From contig JBBQQG010000007.1 of the NCBI GenBank assembly GCA_038216175.1, forward strand, positions 1 through 46,475: a stretch of 46,475 nt of DNA, given 5' to 3'. Of this stretch, positions 8,868-17,505 are shown one piece after another. Within the stretch, counting starts at the first letter, position 1, and every line of letters begins with the position of its first letter. Source of the stretch: JBBQQG01 sp038216175 (GTDB taxonomy: Bacteria; Patescibacteriota; Saccharimonadia; Saccharimonadales; OMJO01). The notes beneath the pieces are model-generated. The model had not been told where the DNA came from, did no database searches, and worked only from the letters and a program-made list of their open reading frames with translations. Position numbers and translations under genes: made by a program.

Positions 8868-11384
8868 TCGGATAATAGTTTCTTGTTCTGCTAATTCGCT
8901 CGGCTGATTTGTATTTACTTGATCCAAATCGGAACTGATCGGACGCTTATGCCGTCTGTTTCTTTTACGTTTGGGCTTTGCATCTTTTGATTCTTCGGAA
9001 TTAGTTGCGACCAGGCCTAGACTTAATTTAACTTCCGGTAAGTTAACTGTATGTACTGGTTTCTTTTCTATCGGTGTAATAATCGGTTTATAAACAGGAT
9101 TAAGTGGAACCGCCGATTTCACATACCGACCCTGAACATACTCTTCTATTTGTTCGCGTTTAAATGCAAATTTAGCACGACTATTTTCAATAATCTCAGC
9201 GCTGTTGTCCGGTGGTGCTGGCGGAAGGTTTAATGTTGTCGCCGAGAAAGCCTGAGCTTTTTCACCTTCGATTGTCATGCTTAGAACAATATGACGATTA
9301 TGCATATGGACTAGATCGTATTCTGTGAACTTGGGCTCAAAGTATTTCTGCATTGTCCGTGCATCATCAGCACTCGTTCTAAAAGCGAGAACAGATCCAA
9401 CATTGCCAAAAACCGCATCTTTAACGCTTTGCATCATTTGTGCGATGTATTGATTGGCGACGGTCAAATTTAGCCCATACTTTCTGGCTTCACTAAGAAT
9501 AGTTGCGAACGAATCGGTCGCGAAATTCTGAAATTCGTCGACGTATAGATAAAATGGAGCACGCTCAGAAATATCGATATCGGCGCGGCTCATCGCACCC
9601 ATCTGAATCTTGGTAACCATTAACGCTCCAAGTAGTGCCGCATTGTCCTCGCCGATAAGACCACGTGATAAATTAACTATTAAGATTTTTCTCTCGTCCA
9701 TTATCTGACGAATATTGAAACTACTTTTAGGCTGGCCGATGATATTTCTGACAGTCGGATTGGCGGTAAATGCACCGACTTTATTTAGCACCGGGGCGAC
9801 AGCTTCAGCTGCGAATTTATCGTTCCAACTGGCAAACTCAACAACCCAGAAATTCTTAACCACTGGGTCGCTAACATATGCCAGTACTTCGTGTCGAAAA
9901 GGCTTTTCGGTAAGAATCCTAGTGATATCAAGCATCGTCGCCTCAGGATAGTCAAGTAGTGCCAAAATACTATATCTTAAGATATATTCAAGCCTTGGAC
10001 CCCATGATTCAAACATCCGCTTAAGTACGCCGATAAGTTCAGAACAAGTGTGGTTTTTCAATTTCGGATCGTAGACTTCCATCGGGTTAAACGCTATTGG
10101 ATAGTCGGTATCGGCCGGATTAAAATAAATAACGTCTTTAGCCCTCTCGGCCGGGATCCGCCTAAGAATATTAGTCGCGTAATCCCCATGGGGATCGATT
10201 ACAGCAAAGCCGTATGGACTATAAATATCAGAAATCGTAAGAAGCTCAAGCAGACCTGACTTACCGGTGCCGGTCTGACCAATAATATATAAGTGCCTTT
10301 CGCGGTCGATCCTTGGAATCCCAAACATAGTATTATGGCCACGAAAATTAGTGACTCCCATCGGACTAATATCAGTCTGGGTTGTATCGGTAATCATCGG
10401 CAGGTTGGCCGGCGGCTCGGCAGTCTGGGCATTAGCCCATAATATATTGGGTGTTTCAACATTAGTATGAGGCAGGTGATATAGGCTGGCGACTTCTTCA
10501 ATGTTGCAAACAAATCCGTTTCCGATAAAATTACGCGAACGGTATGCGTCGATATATTTTTGATCGGCACCGAGTATTTTATGTGTAAATCCATTCAAAT
10601 ATGTAGTATTAAACTGCTTGAAAGTAGCCGTAATTGCTAATATCCTCATCCTAGCCTGCTCAGCGCTAGATTGGCCGCGGTATACGATTTTCAACTGTAT
10701 TTCATATGCTAATTTATGGCTCTTGGCTTCTGCCGAACTGGCACGAGCAGTTTCATGTTCAGCCAATTTTGGTGCGTCAATTTTATTTTCTGGTGGCGAC
10801 CATAGTGCACCGAACATCCCATTATTGGATTTCCGGCCGCCTCTAATGTTTTGCGTATATTGTTCGCTTTTTTTATACCATTTTTCTGGAGCCGGTCTTA
10901 GTATCAGCTGCATCCAGGCTTCTTCATTGTCATCAAACTGGGCTAGTGCAGCCGTTATTGCAGCCAAAGGGTCTACTTCAAAACTAGGGAATGTTTTAAT
11001 CGGCAACGACTGGTTGGCTGTTAGTTTGAGCTCGGCGATCAGTTGAACGGTCGAAGAATTATCGTTGAGTGTATAATCCGGAACCTTTGAAATGTGTACG
11101 GTTGGATACTGGGCGTATATCTGTTCTTCGACAAAACTCTCGAGATGTTCAGGTATCCAAACATAAAATCCGATTCTTCTTTTCTGGACAGCTATTTCAA
11201 AACTTAGTCTTTCACGTAGTGGTGCTTTGAAGCTTCTTTTTTCTGAACCGACTAATAAACCGTGCAGACTGGCAAACATTTGTTCGGCGGCAAGTTCTTT
11301 TTTTTCGTTTGTGCGCGGCACCTGAAGTAATAAGACCACTCCCTTTGGTGCGACGGTTTCAGTCGTACGCTTTTTGAAAACCAT
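8859..11384 (-). CDS. VirD4/TraG-like P-loop ATPase (type IV coupling-protein family)
   Basis: The 841-aa protein has a large N-terminal domain (about residues 1-350, containing FVEEQIYAQYP) followed by a hexameric AAA-type DNA/protein translocase domain. Walker A is GQTGTGKS near residue 370 and Walker B is FYLYVDEFQNF near 613. A downstream ANQYIAQM segment fits the TraG/VirD4 sensor region. The C-terminal tail is very basic (KPKRKRNRRHKR). Such ATPases couple substrates to type IV secretion or pilus machinery. I chose ATG 11384 because a consensus -10 TATAAT (11392-11397, minus) lies 7 nt upstream, whereas the longer frame to 11465 would need transcription from further away. No other secretion genes are in the window. 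Confidence 0.85.
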   Translation of the reverse strand: MVFKKRTTETVAPKGVVLLLQVPRTNEKKELAAEQMFASLHGLLVGSEKRSFKAPLRERLSFEIAVQKRRIGFYVWIPEHLESFVEEQIYAQYPTVHISKVPDYTLNDNSSTVQLIAELKLTANQSLPIKTFPSFEVDPLAAITAALAQFDDNEEAWMQLILRPAPEKWYKKSEQYTQNIRGGRKSNNGMFGALWSPPENKIDAPKLAEHETARASSAEAKSHKLAYEIQLKIVYRGQSSAEQARMRILAITATFKQFNTTYLNGFTHKILGADQKYIDAYRSRNFIGNGFVCNIEEVASLYHLPHTNVETPNILWANAQTAEPPANLPMITDTTQTDISPMGVTNFRGHNTMFGIPRIDRERHLYIIGQTGTGKSGLLELLTISDIYSPYGFAVIDPHGDYATNILRRIPAERAKDVIYFNPADTDYPIAFNPMEVYDPKLKNHTCSELIGVLKRMFESWGPRLEYILRYSILALLDYPEATMLDITRILTEKPFRHEVLAYVSDPVVKNFWVVEFASWNDKFAAEAVAPVLNKVGAFTANPTVRNIIGQPKSSFNIRQIMDERKILIVNLSRGLIGEDNAALLGALMVTKIQMGAMSRADIDISERAPFYLYVDEFQNFATDSFATILSEARKYGLNLTVANQYIAQMMQSVKDAVFGNVGSVLAFRTSADDARTMQKYFEPKFTEYDLVHMHNRHIVLSMTIEGEKAQAFSATTLNLPPAPPDNSAEIIENSRAKFAFKREQIEEYVQGRYVKSAVPLNPVYKPIITPIEKKPVHTVNLPEVKLSLGLVATNSEESKDAKPKRKRNRRHKRPISSDLDQVNTNQPSELAEQETIIRLR

Positions 11385-11489
11385 GAAAATTATTATACTA
11401 TAACTCTTTAAAAATAGCAACCTCAAGCATATTATTTTTTTAACCTTTGGTTGGTAGAACCACAAGCTGTTTGATACAATTACCCGTAT

Positions 11490-12758
11490 ATGATTGATAA
11501 CATTAAACCGGCTGGACGCAGACCGGCGTTTGACTTAGATAAATTTAACACGTCAGAATCGACAATAAGCAACGAACCGGAATTTAAAGATCCAGAAGTT
11601 GTCGCCTCAGAAGAACAAATAGATACAATAAATGAATCGTCCAATAATGAAAATGCATTTTTAGCTCCAGAGAATAATAATAAAAAAACATTAAAAGACA
11701 AGCTAAAAAACTTAACTAAAAAACAAATTATAATTATCTCAGCTATCGCTTTATTAGTTATTATAGGTGGCGTGGCGTCGGCATATGCCGTTTTGCATAA
11801 AAAACCGGCTGCGAAAACCGTATCTGCTATTGTACAGTCAAAAAAAGTTGATACACCGGCTCCAACCAGCGAGGCGTCGACATTAACTGGTTTACAGGTA
11901 GCAATCGGAAATAACAAACTACCGGTAACCGGCGTCATGATAGAAAATAGTCCCGATGCTAGGCCCCAGTCCGGTCTTAAAGATGCCGGCGTAGTTTTCG
12001 AAGCGGTGGCCGAAGGTGGAATTACTAGGTTTCTTGCACTATTTCAGGATTCCAAGACTCCCGACTATATCGGTCCAATCAGATCAGTACGACCGTACTA
12101 TCTCGATTATTTAGGTGGTTTCGATGCCGCAGTGGCGCATGTTGGCGGCAGCGGTGAAGCGCTAAATCAGGTTCATACCCAGGGTATTAAGGATCTCGAC
12201 CAATTCTATAATTCCGGCGCATACCATCGAATTAACGAACGCTACGCACCTCACAACGTTTATTCAAGCATTGCCCAACTAGTAGATTTACAGAAATCAA
12301 AAGGCTTTACCAGTAACTATGTCGGTTTTCAGCGAAAAGGCAAGGAAGCTCCGGCCGCTACTCCGACAGCCAAAACTATTGACCTTACTATTTCTGGGTA
12401 TCTATATAACGCTCATTATGACTATAATGCTGCCACAAACAGTTATCTGCGTAGCGAGGGCGGCAAGCCTCATATCGATCAGCGAAGCGGTCAACAGCTA
12501 AATCCGAAAGTTGTAGTAGTGCTGGTCGTACCGCAGGGCATAGAGCCTGACGGAATCCATACAACCTATTCTTCTATCGGCAACGGAGCAATGTATATTT
12601 TTCAAGATGGACTAGTTACTCAAGGCATATGGGAGAAGCAGGATCGAAAATCACAGCTCCATCTAGGAGACGCCAACGGCTCACCGCTAGCTATTAACGC
12701 TGGACAGACTTGGATTTCACTAGTCGGTACCGCAGGTTCAGTCAGTTATAAGCCTTAG
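11490..12758 (+). CDS. DUF3048 (YerB-like) membrane-anchored protein
   Basis: The 422-aa protein has an acidic, Asn/Ser-rich cytoplasmic N-terminus, one membrane helix at about residues 86-107 (IIIISAIALLVIIGGVASAYA) and an extracytoplasmic domain. The segment VTGVMIENSPDARPQSGL followed by VFEAVAEGGITRFLALF is the DUF3048 signature, as in Bacillus YerB. SIRPYYLDY-like and SGGSGEAL-like segments (read here as RSVRPYYLDYL and HVGGSGEALN) follow, and the conserved C-terminal part ends with QTWISLV. The role of DUF3048 proteins is not established; a cell-wall function is inferred. A TACAAT (11475-11480) lies 9 nt before the ATG, so the leader is at most a few nucleotides. The kinase gene starts 28 nt after the stop. 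Confidence 0.85.
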   Translation: MIDNIKPAGRRPAFDLDKFNTSESTISNEPEFKDPEVVASEEQIDTINESSNNENAFLAPENNNKKTLKDKLKNLTKKQIIIISAIALLVIIGGVASAYAVLHKKPAAKTVSAIVQSKKVDTPAPTSEASTLTGLQVAIGNNKLPVTGVMIENSPDARPQSGLKDAGVVFEAVAEGGITRFLALFQDSKTPDYIGPIRSVRPYYLDYLGGFDAAVAHVGGSGEALNQVHTQGIKDLDQFYNSGAYHRINERYAPHNVYSSIAQLVDLQKSKGFTSNYVGFQRKGKEAPAATPTAKTIDLTISGYLYNAHYDYNAATNSYLRSEGGKPHIDQRSGQQLNPKVVVVLVVPQGIEPDGIHTTYSSIGNGAMYIFQDGLVTQGIWEKQDRKSQLHLGDANGSPLAINAGQTWISLVGTAGSVSYKP

Positions 12759-12786
12759 AAGACATAATACAAGTTAGGCCAGATTC

Positions 12787-14322
12787 ATGAATCATTTCGA
12801 TAAGCTAAAACAGCAGGTACAGCTAAGACTGCTGATCTACTTCTTACTTTCGAATGGTGTGGTCCTAACGATAGTATTACTCCTAAACTTATTTACAAAT
12901 ATAAGAGGCATACTAAGCATCGGTATTGGCGCATTAGTGGCAATAACTATCAGTATATTTCTGTCATCAAAAGGTGCAAAATACGCTCTTGAACCGCTGT
13001 TTAATATTTGGCTGGCTATACTACACGTCGCACCTAACCATACAGCTGATGCACCTGCTCCCGAGATTGAATACGTTAAAGTAGGAAAAGATTTAATAGC
13101 CTCACTCATCCCCCAGATTTACCAGCTTGCCAGCCAGGAAGACACAAAATCACTTGTCGAACACCGAACAACTATGATCCAGTCGGCAAATATTGTTAGT
13201 CATTTGCCGCTGCCGCTTTTTGTATTTAACAAACAGCAAGTGGTAGTAAGCGCATCTGATACTGCCATGGAGTATTTCAAAGTTGACAGTGCCCATTTGT
13301 TCGGAAAACCGCTTTATGAGACACTCAATTTCGAGTTTTCTAATGAGCATACCCTCGAAGAGTGGGTTATCGACTGTCAGAAAAATAAAGTGACCGATAC
13401 GGCTTTCTGGCAGCGGGTTCATGTCAGACTTCCAGATTCAGAACTTCGCCAGTGCGATATCGCAGCTTATTATAATCGTGATAACCCCAGCGGCAGTGAA
13501 TATATCGTGACACTTTTTGATCACACCAAGCAGTACGACCAGGATGACAAAGATATCAGTTTTATTGCGCTGGCAGTACACGAACTTAGGACCCCGCTGA
13601 CAATGCTCCGCGGTTACATTGAAGTTTTTCAGGAGGAGTTAGAAGGAAAACTAGACCCGGAACTGGCTGGCTTTATGCAAAAAATGATAGTTTCAGCCCA
13701 GCAACTCGGCGCATTTTTCAATAATATTTTAAATGTAGCCAGGGTAGAACAAAATCAGCTAGTCCTAAAATTAAATCAAGACAACTGGCAAGAGATACTA
13801 AGTGCAGCCTGCCAAGAATTGAATTTGCGCGCGACTGTTCATAACCGGAAACTTAGTCTAAATATTGCATCAGATCTGCCACCGGTGGCCGTCGACAAGG
13901 TTAGTATTATAGAAGTCATAAATAATCTCATAGACAATGCAATTAAATACAGCGAGGACGGTGGGACTATAACAATTGACTCACGTTTAAATAAAGAAGG
14001 ATATATCCAAACGACAGTCATGGACCATGGCACCGGTATTCCGATCGGCGTTATCCCAAATCTTTTTGATAAATTTTACCGCAATCACAGAACTTCAAAC
14101 CAGGTAGGTGGCACCGGGTTAGGTCTCTATATCTGTAAGTCGATTGTCAGCGCTCACGGTGGTGAGATATGGGTCCAGTCACACGAGGGTGAAGGCAGCA
14201 CATTTGGATTTACTATACTGCCAGCTAGTAAACTTGCGGCAGAACTTAAGGCAGGTAATAATGATGGTATCGTGCGCAATGCCCACGGTTGGATCAAGAA
14301 TCATAGTTTGTATAGAAGGTAG
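12787..14322 (+). CDS. Sensor histidine kinase with PAS domain
   Basis: The 511-aa protein has two membrane helices near the N-terminus (about residues 13-32 and 38-57), separated by only a few residues, so there is almost no outside sensor. A PAS-like domain follows (about 145-250, SHLPLPLFVFNKQQVVV to VTLFDHTKQ). The HisKA domain has the phospho-accepting His in AVHELRTPL (about 264). The ATPase domain shows the N box NNLIDNAIKYS, the G1 box DHGTGIPI, an F box with LFDKFYR and the G2 box GGTGLGLYICK. This is a classical two-component kinase. It is 4 nt upstream of a stand-alone receiver gene that is its probable partner. The input signal is unknown. Confidence 0.93.
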   Translation: MNHFDKLKQQVQLRLLIYFLLSNGVVLTIVLLLNLFTNIRGILSIGIGALVAITISIFLSSKGAKYALEPLFNIWLAILHVAPNHTADAPAPEIEYVKVGKDLIASLIPQIYQLASQEDTKSLVEHRTTMIQSANIVSHLPLPLFVFNKQQVVVSASDTAMEYFKVDSAHLFGKPLYETLNFEFSNEHTLEEWVIDCQKNKVTDTAFWQRVHVRLPDSELRQCDIAAYYNRDNPSGSEYIVTLFDHTKQYDQDDKDISFIALAVHELRTPLTMLRGYIEVFQEELEGKLDPELAGFMQKMIVSAQQLGAFFNNILNVARVEQNQLVLKLNQDNWQEILSAACQELNLRATVHNRKLSLNIASDLPPVAVDKVSIIEVINNLIDNAIKYSEDGGTITIDSRLNKEGYIQTTVMDHGTGIPIGVIPNLFDKFYRNHRTSNQVGGTGLGLYICKSIVSAHGGEIWVQSHEGEGSTFGFTILPASKLAAELKAGNNDGIVRNAHGWIKNHSLYRR

Positions 14323-14325
14323 TTA

Positions 14326-14760
14326 GTGGAAGACACAAGTTTTGTTCAACCAGCTTCAGATGCTCCATCGACCGGTAATAAAACCGACGCTATTAAAGTT
14401 CTGTGCATCGAAGACGAACACTTTATCAGTGAGCTTTATACCAGGGCGCTGACCAAAGCCGGTTATGCCGTTACCAATGTTGTAGACGGCATAGAGGGAC
14501 TGAAGCAGGCCCAAACCGACATGTTCGATATTATTTTACTCGATATTATGATTCCCAATCTTATGGGCACTGAAATATTAAAGACTCTGCGCGACCCGTC
14601 TAAGACTCCTAAGCTTCACGGTAAAATTATTCTGACGACCAACCTTGACCAGGGTGAAGAAGGCCGGGCTGCAACCGAACAGCATGCCGACGGCTATATC
14701 ATTAAAGCCGATATCACTCCCCGGGAGCTAGTAGCTTATTTAGAAAAGATTAAAATATAA
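14326..14760 (+). CDS. Single-domain response regulator
   Basis: This 144-aa protein is a receiver (CheY-like) domain with a short polar N-terminal extension. The acidic pocket is VLCIEDEHF, the phospho-acceptor Asp is in ILLDIMIPN (about residue 72), the Thr is in IILTTN, and the Lys is in YIIKADI. There is no DNA-binding output domain, so it must act through protein partners or as a phosphate relay. It starts with GTG only 4 nt after the kinase stop codon and has no convincing SD, so it is probably translationally coupled to the kinase. Confidence 0.92.
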   Translation: MEDTSFVQPASDAPSTGNKTDAIKVLCIEDEHFISELYTRALTKAGYAVTNVVDGIEGLKQAQTDMFDIILLDIMIPNLMGTEILKTLRDPSKTPKLHGKIILTTNLDQGEEGRAATEQHADGYIIKADITPRELVAYLEKIKI

Positions 14761-14974
14761 ACTCGCTAAAATTTCCAGACTTGTCAGCCACTTCAGTTTG
14801 ATCCACAATAAGAGCAGTCGTGTGGGTATGAGTCTATTTAGACCATCCACTCACAGACTTATCCAATATTCCAGAATCGGCATACTTAAGGTCCCTGCCT
14901 GTTCAAATCACAAATACAGCTTCTTGCTTACAAAAACGTTATCGAGCGGTTAATCGTTTTTGGCAATCAGCTTT

Positions 14975-15020
14975 CTACCACCAAACCCGTTCACTGGTAG
15001 TGTTTCAACCAGTTTTTTGT
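14975..15020 (+). promoter_or_regulatory. Possible attenuator: competing hairpins before an SD-led gene
   Basis: Two hairpins share the same bases. CTACCA (14975-14980) can pair with TGGTAG (14995-15000). Alternatively ACTGGT (14993-14998) can pair with ACCAGT (15008-15013), which is followed directly by six T residues and so resembles an intrinsic terminator. The SD AAAGGAG and ATG 15043 follow. The arrangement fits either the terminator of the upstream kinase/regulator operon or a leader that controls the DNA-damage cassette. The stems are only 6 bp, so the regulatory reading is tentative. The rest of 14761-14974 holds no gene that I can see, only an AAAAACG/CGTTTTT inverted repeat at 14932-14961. 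Confidence 0.4.
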
Positions 15021-15042
15021 GATTTTTAAAAGGAGTTTGGAT

Positions 15043-15285
15043 ATGACTAAAGAAATTGAGATTAATTCATACAGATTTGTAAACAAGCGCGGTGTCAAAG
15101 GCGTTCCGCGAACGATCACCGTCGAGAATGAGCGCTATTCGTTTATCGACGCTGGGCTTTCTTATATCGTTCAAAAGGGCCAGCACCTGATCCGCTTATT
15201 TGATCTAAGCGATGGTCAACAGACTTTCCGGCTAAGGCTGGAAGACGACCAGTGGACATTAGTCAACGTCAGGCTAAGCTCATGA
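15043..15285 (+). CDS. Small protein, paralogue of the one upstream of the Y-family polymerase
   Basis: The 80-aa protein starts at ATG 15043, preceded by a strong SD (AAAGGAG); an in-frame upstream ATG at 15019 lacks one. It has no membrane segment and looks like a small all-beta domain. It aligns with the 88-aa product of 16000-16266: RTITVENERYSFIDAG with HLISWQNKDYPVGSIG, and VQKGQHLIRLFDLSDGQQTFRLRLEDDQWTL with the equivalent GQTLHHIFELVDKQESLWFRLNLD...HWTL. No function is known to me. Its 3' end overlaps the convergent SRAP gene by 6 nt. The association with SRAP and a Y-family polymerase suggests a role in DNA-damage tolerance (inference). Confidence 0.7.
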   Translation: MTKEIEINSYRFVNKRGVKGVPRTITVENERYSFIDAGLSYIVQKGQHLIRLFDLSDGQQTFRLRLEDDQWTLVNVRLSS

Positions 15286-15972
15286 ACCCGCCACTTCGCT
15301 TAGCAGACTGCGATCATTATTGCTCGGTGAATTCACTTCATCGCTTACCCGATATATATCAAGTTTTCCGTCGTCGTAAGGATCTAGCAGCTTCGCCAGC
15401 TGCCCAGTTTGGTCATATGACGGATTTAGCCAATCGGTCTCTTCTTTTGGATTTAAAATTACTGGCATGCGATTATGAATCTTTTCCATCTGCTTATTGG
15501 GACCAGTAGTCATGATCGAGAAGGTCGGGAAGGGATGGCCTTCAGCGTCTCGCCAGACACTATAGATACCGGCAAAAGCGAACAGCTCTTGATCTCTGGG
15601 GTGAATAAAGTAAGCCTGCCTGCGATCAAGCTTGCCGTCAGCTTTAAAAATCTTTTTCCATTCGTAAAATCCGCGCGATGGCACCAGGCAGCGGTGATGT
15701 TTAACGGCTTCACGCCACATTGGTTTTTCGAAAGCCGACTCCGATACCGTATTTATCGGACGAAGGCCTCTAGTCGGATCTTTCGACCAAAACGGCACAA
15801 AGCCCCATTTCATAACTTCAGCCACCGTCTTATCGCCGCTACGCACAATAACCGGCAACTGTTGTCCCGGAGCCACATTATAGTTGTCCCGGGATATAAA
15901 TTTCGGCTTGGCGGCCAGATTAAATCTAGGTGCCAGCTGTTCGGTCTGATAAAGCGTATAACGTCCGCACAT
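15280..15972 (-). CDS. SRAP-domain protein (YedK/HMCES family)
   Basis: SRAP proteins form a stable covalent link between their N-terminal Cys2 and abasic sites in single-stranded DNA, protecting replication forks. The 230-aa protein begins MCGRYTLY, so after removal of Met the catalytic Cys is exposed. Further family motifs are YNVAPGQQLPVIV, MKWGFVPFWSKD, INTVSESAF (the Asn of the usual INARSET), CLVPSRGFYEWKK with the catalytic Glu, and IHNRMPVIL with the His. A -10 box TAGAAT (15979-15984, minus) is 6 nt before the ATG, so the mRNA is leaderless. The 27-nt gap to the divergent small gene at 16000 must hold control elements for both. The last 6 nt overlap the gene ending at 15285. Confidence 0.94.
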   Translation of the reverse strand: MCGRYTLYQTEQLAPRFNLAAKPKFISRDNYNVAPGQQLPVIVRSGDKTVAEVMKWGFVPFWSKDPTRGLRPINTVSESAFEKPMWREAVKHHRCLVPSRGFYEWKKIFKADGKLDRRQAYFIHPRDQELFAFAGIYSVWRDAEGHPFPTFSIMTTGPNKQMEKIHNRMPVILNPKEETDWLNPSYDQTGQLAKLLDPYDDGKLDIYRVSDEVNSPSNNDRSLLSEVAGS

Positions 15973-15999
15973 AATCTAATTCTAGCAAGGAGTACAATC

Positions 16000-16266
16000 A
16001 TGCGTGAAAAAATTAATGAAGAAGTAGGGGTGGTGATGTATTACAGCCCTAAAAAACGGGTTGCTCTACCACATCTTATCAGCTGGCAGAACAAAGACTA
16101 CCCGGTCGGCAGTATCGGCTACCACCATACCGTCCGCGACGGCCAGACGCTCCACCATATATTCGAACTAGTCGATAAGCAAGAATCGTTGTGGTTCAGG
16201 CTGAATCTTGATACCAGCAACCTGCACTGGACTCTGGAGGCTATAAGCGATGGACTTAGCACTTAA
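16000..16266 (+). CDS. Small protein translationally coupled to Y-family polymerase
   Basis: The 88-aa protein starts at ATG 16000 after a clear SD (AAGGAG, about 8 nt upstream). It is a paralogue of the 80-aa protein at 15043-15285, and both share the core GQxLxxxFxLxDxQxxxxFRLxLxxxxWTL. There is no signal peptide. Its last 17 nt overlap the start of the Y-family polymerase, so the two are translated as a coupled pair. Small partner proteins encoded directly upstream of Y-family polymerases are known elsewhere (YolD with UvrX in Bacillus), but I see no sequence similarity to YolD. A polymerase cofactor or regulator is the inference. Confidence 0.75.
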   Translation: MREKINEEVGVVMYYSPKKRVALPHLISWQNKDYPVGSIGYHHTVRDGQTLHHIFELVDKQESLWFRLNLDTSNLHWTLEAISDGLST

Positions 16267-17488
16267 CTACAACCGTCCGCTAATAATGCATATCGATCTT
16301 AACAGCTGCTTTGCCATTATTGAGCAGCAAGCTAACCCGCTAATCAGAAACCGGCCGGTGGCAGTCGCCGCTTATGATACCCCTAGGGGGGCGGTGATAG
16401 CTTCAAGCTATGAAGCTAAATCCTTGGGCATTAAGCTGGGTGTAAATGTCCGCGAGGCGCGTATGTTAAGCCGGGACGTCATCATTATGATGCCAGATCC
16501 TGAAAAATATTTTGATGCCCACCGCCGGTTTAAAAAAGTACTGCTCAACTATACCGATGAGGTGGTGCCAAAATCAGTTGATGAGTTCATTGTCGATTTT
16601 AAACAATCAACAGCTGTCCAGCGGGGCAAGAGGCTGGAAGAAGTGGGCTATGACATAAAAAACGACATCAAACGCTCACTCGGCGAATACGTTACAGTCA
16701 ACGTCGGTATCGGGCCCAACCGGTTTTTAGCTAAACTGGCAGCCGGGCTGCACAAACCGGACGGTCTGGATACGATTAACGGCGATAATCTCAGGCAAAT
16801 TTACAGCAGCCTCAACCTGACCGATCTGCCCGGCATCAATGTCCTCTACCAGGCGAGATTAAACATTTACGGCATACATACGCCGATCCAGTTTTTAGAC
16901 GCGCCTTTGACGCTACTGAAAAATCAGGTATTTAAAAGTATGGTTGGCTATTACTGGTATTTGCGACTAAGGGGGCACGAGGTAGACAGCCGGGACTTCG
17001 GCCGCAAATCTTTCGGCCAGCAATATGCCATCGGCGACAAAACCAAAGACAAAGAACAGCTGTCGCGGCTGCTTATGAAACTTTGTGAAAAATGTGGAAG
17101 GCGGCTTCGAAAAGCCGGCTATATGGCGGGCGGTATCCACCTGATGATTAGTTTTGAAGACCGGACTTACTGGGGAGAAGGCAAGAAGCTCCGCCACTTT
17201 GTCTACTCAACCCAGGATATATTTTTGGCTGCCCAGCGGCTGCTTAACCAGATTATAATAACCGCCCGGGCAACCAACATCAGCATTACTGTGTACAACC
17301 TGCATCCTTCCAGCCCGGAGCAACTCGGCTTGTTCGACGACTCGCGGCTCGATACCCGGTCGCTGGCAAGAGCGGCCGATATAGTCAACAACCGCTATGG
17401 CGAATTTACGCTGGTGCCGGCTTCAATGGCTAACATGCAAAGCATTATCCTAAAACGCGTAGCGTTCGGCAATATCAGGGATCTTTAA
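16250..17488 (+). CDS. Y-family (UmuC/DinB-like) translesion DNA polymerase
   Basis: The 412-aa protein matches Y-family lesion-bypass polymerases. The catalytic carboxylates are visible in MHIDLNSCFAIIE (first Asp) and KSVDEFIVDF (Asp-Glu pair), and the YEAKSLGIKLGV finger segment lies between them. The helix-hairpin-helix segment NLTDLPGINV follows, and then the little-finger domain. The C-terminal QLGLFD is a good beta-clamp-binding motif. The start at ATG 16250 is supported by GGAGG 10 nt upstream and by the 17-nt overlap with the preceding small gene. Base composition is richer in G+C than the flanks (34 of 60 bases in 16321-16380), suggesting the cassette was acquired. Regulation is probably damage-linked, but I found no clear LexA box. 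Confidence 0.93.
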   Translation: MDLALNYNRPLIMHIDLNSCFAIIEQQANPLIRNRPVAVAAYDTPRGAVIASSYEAKSLGIKLGVNVREARMLSRDVIIMMPDPEKYFDAHRRFKKVLLNYTDEVVPKSVDEFIVDFKQSTAVQRGKRLEEVGYDIKNDIKRSLGEYVTVNVGIGPNRFLAKLAAGLHKPDGLDTINGDNLRQIYSSLNLTDLPGINVLYQARLNIYGIHTPIQFLDAPLTLLKNQVFKSMVGYYWYLRLRGHEVDSRDFGRKSFGQQYAIGDKTKDKEQLSRLLMKLCEKCGRRLRKAGYMAGGIHLMISFEDRTYWGEGKKLRHFVYSTQDIFLAAQRLLNQIIITARATNISITVYNLHPSSPEQLGLFDDSRLDTRSLARAADIVNNRYGEFTLVPASMANMQSIILKRVAFGNIRDL

Positions 17489-17505
17489 GCTAGATATAAT
17501 AAAAA

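Noticed and set aside
15475..15999. Long upstream extension of the 88-aa small gene, in frame
   Set aside because: It runs antisense through SRAP. A clear SD precedes ATG 16000, and the paralogue has the matching length.
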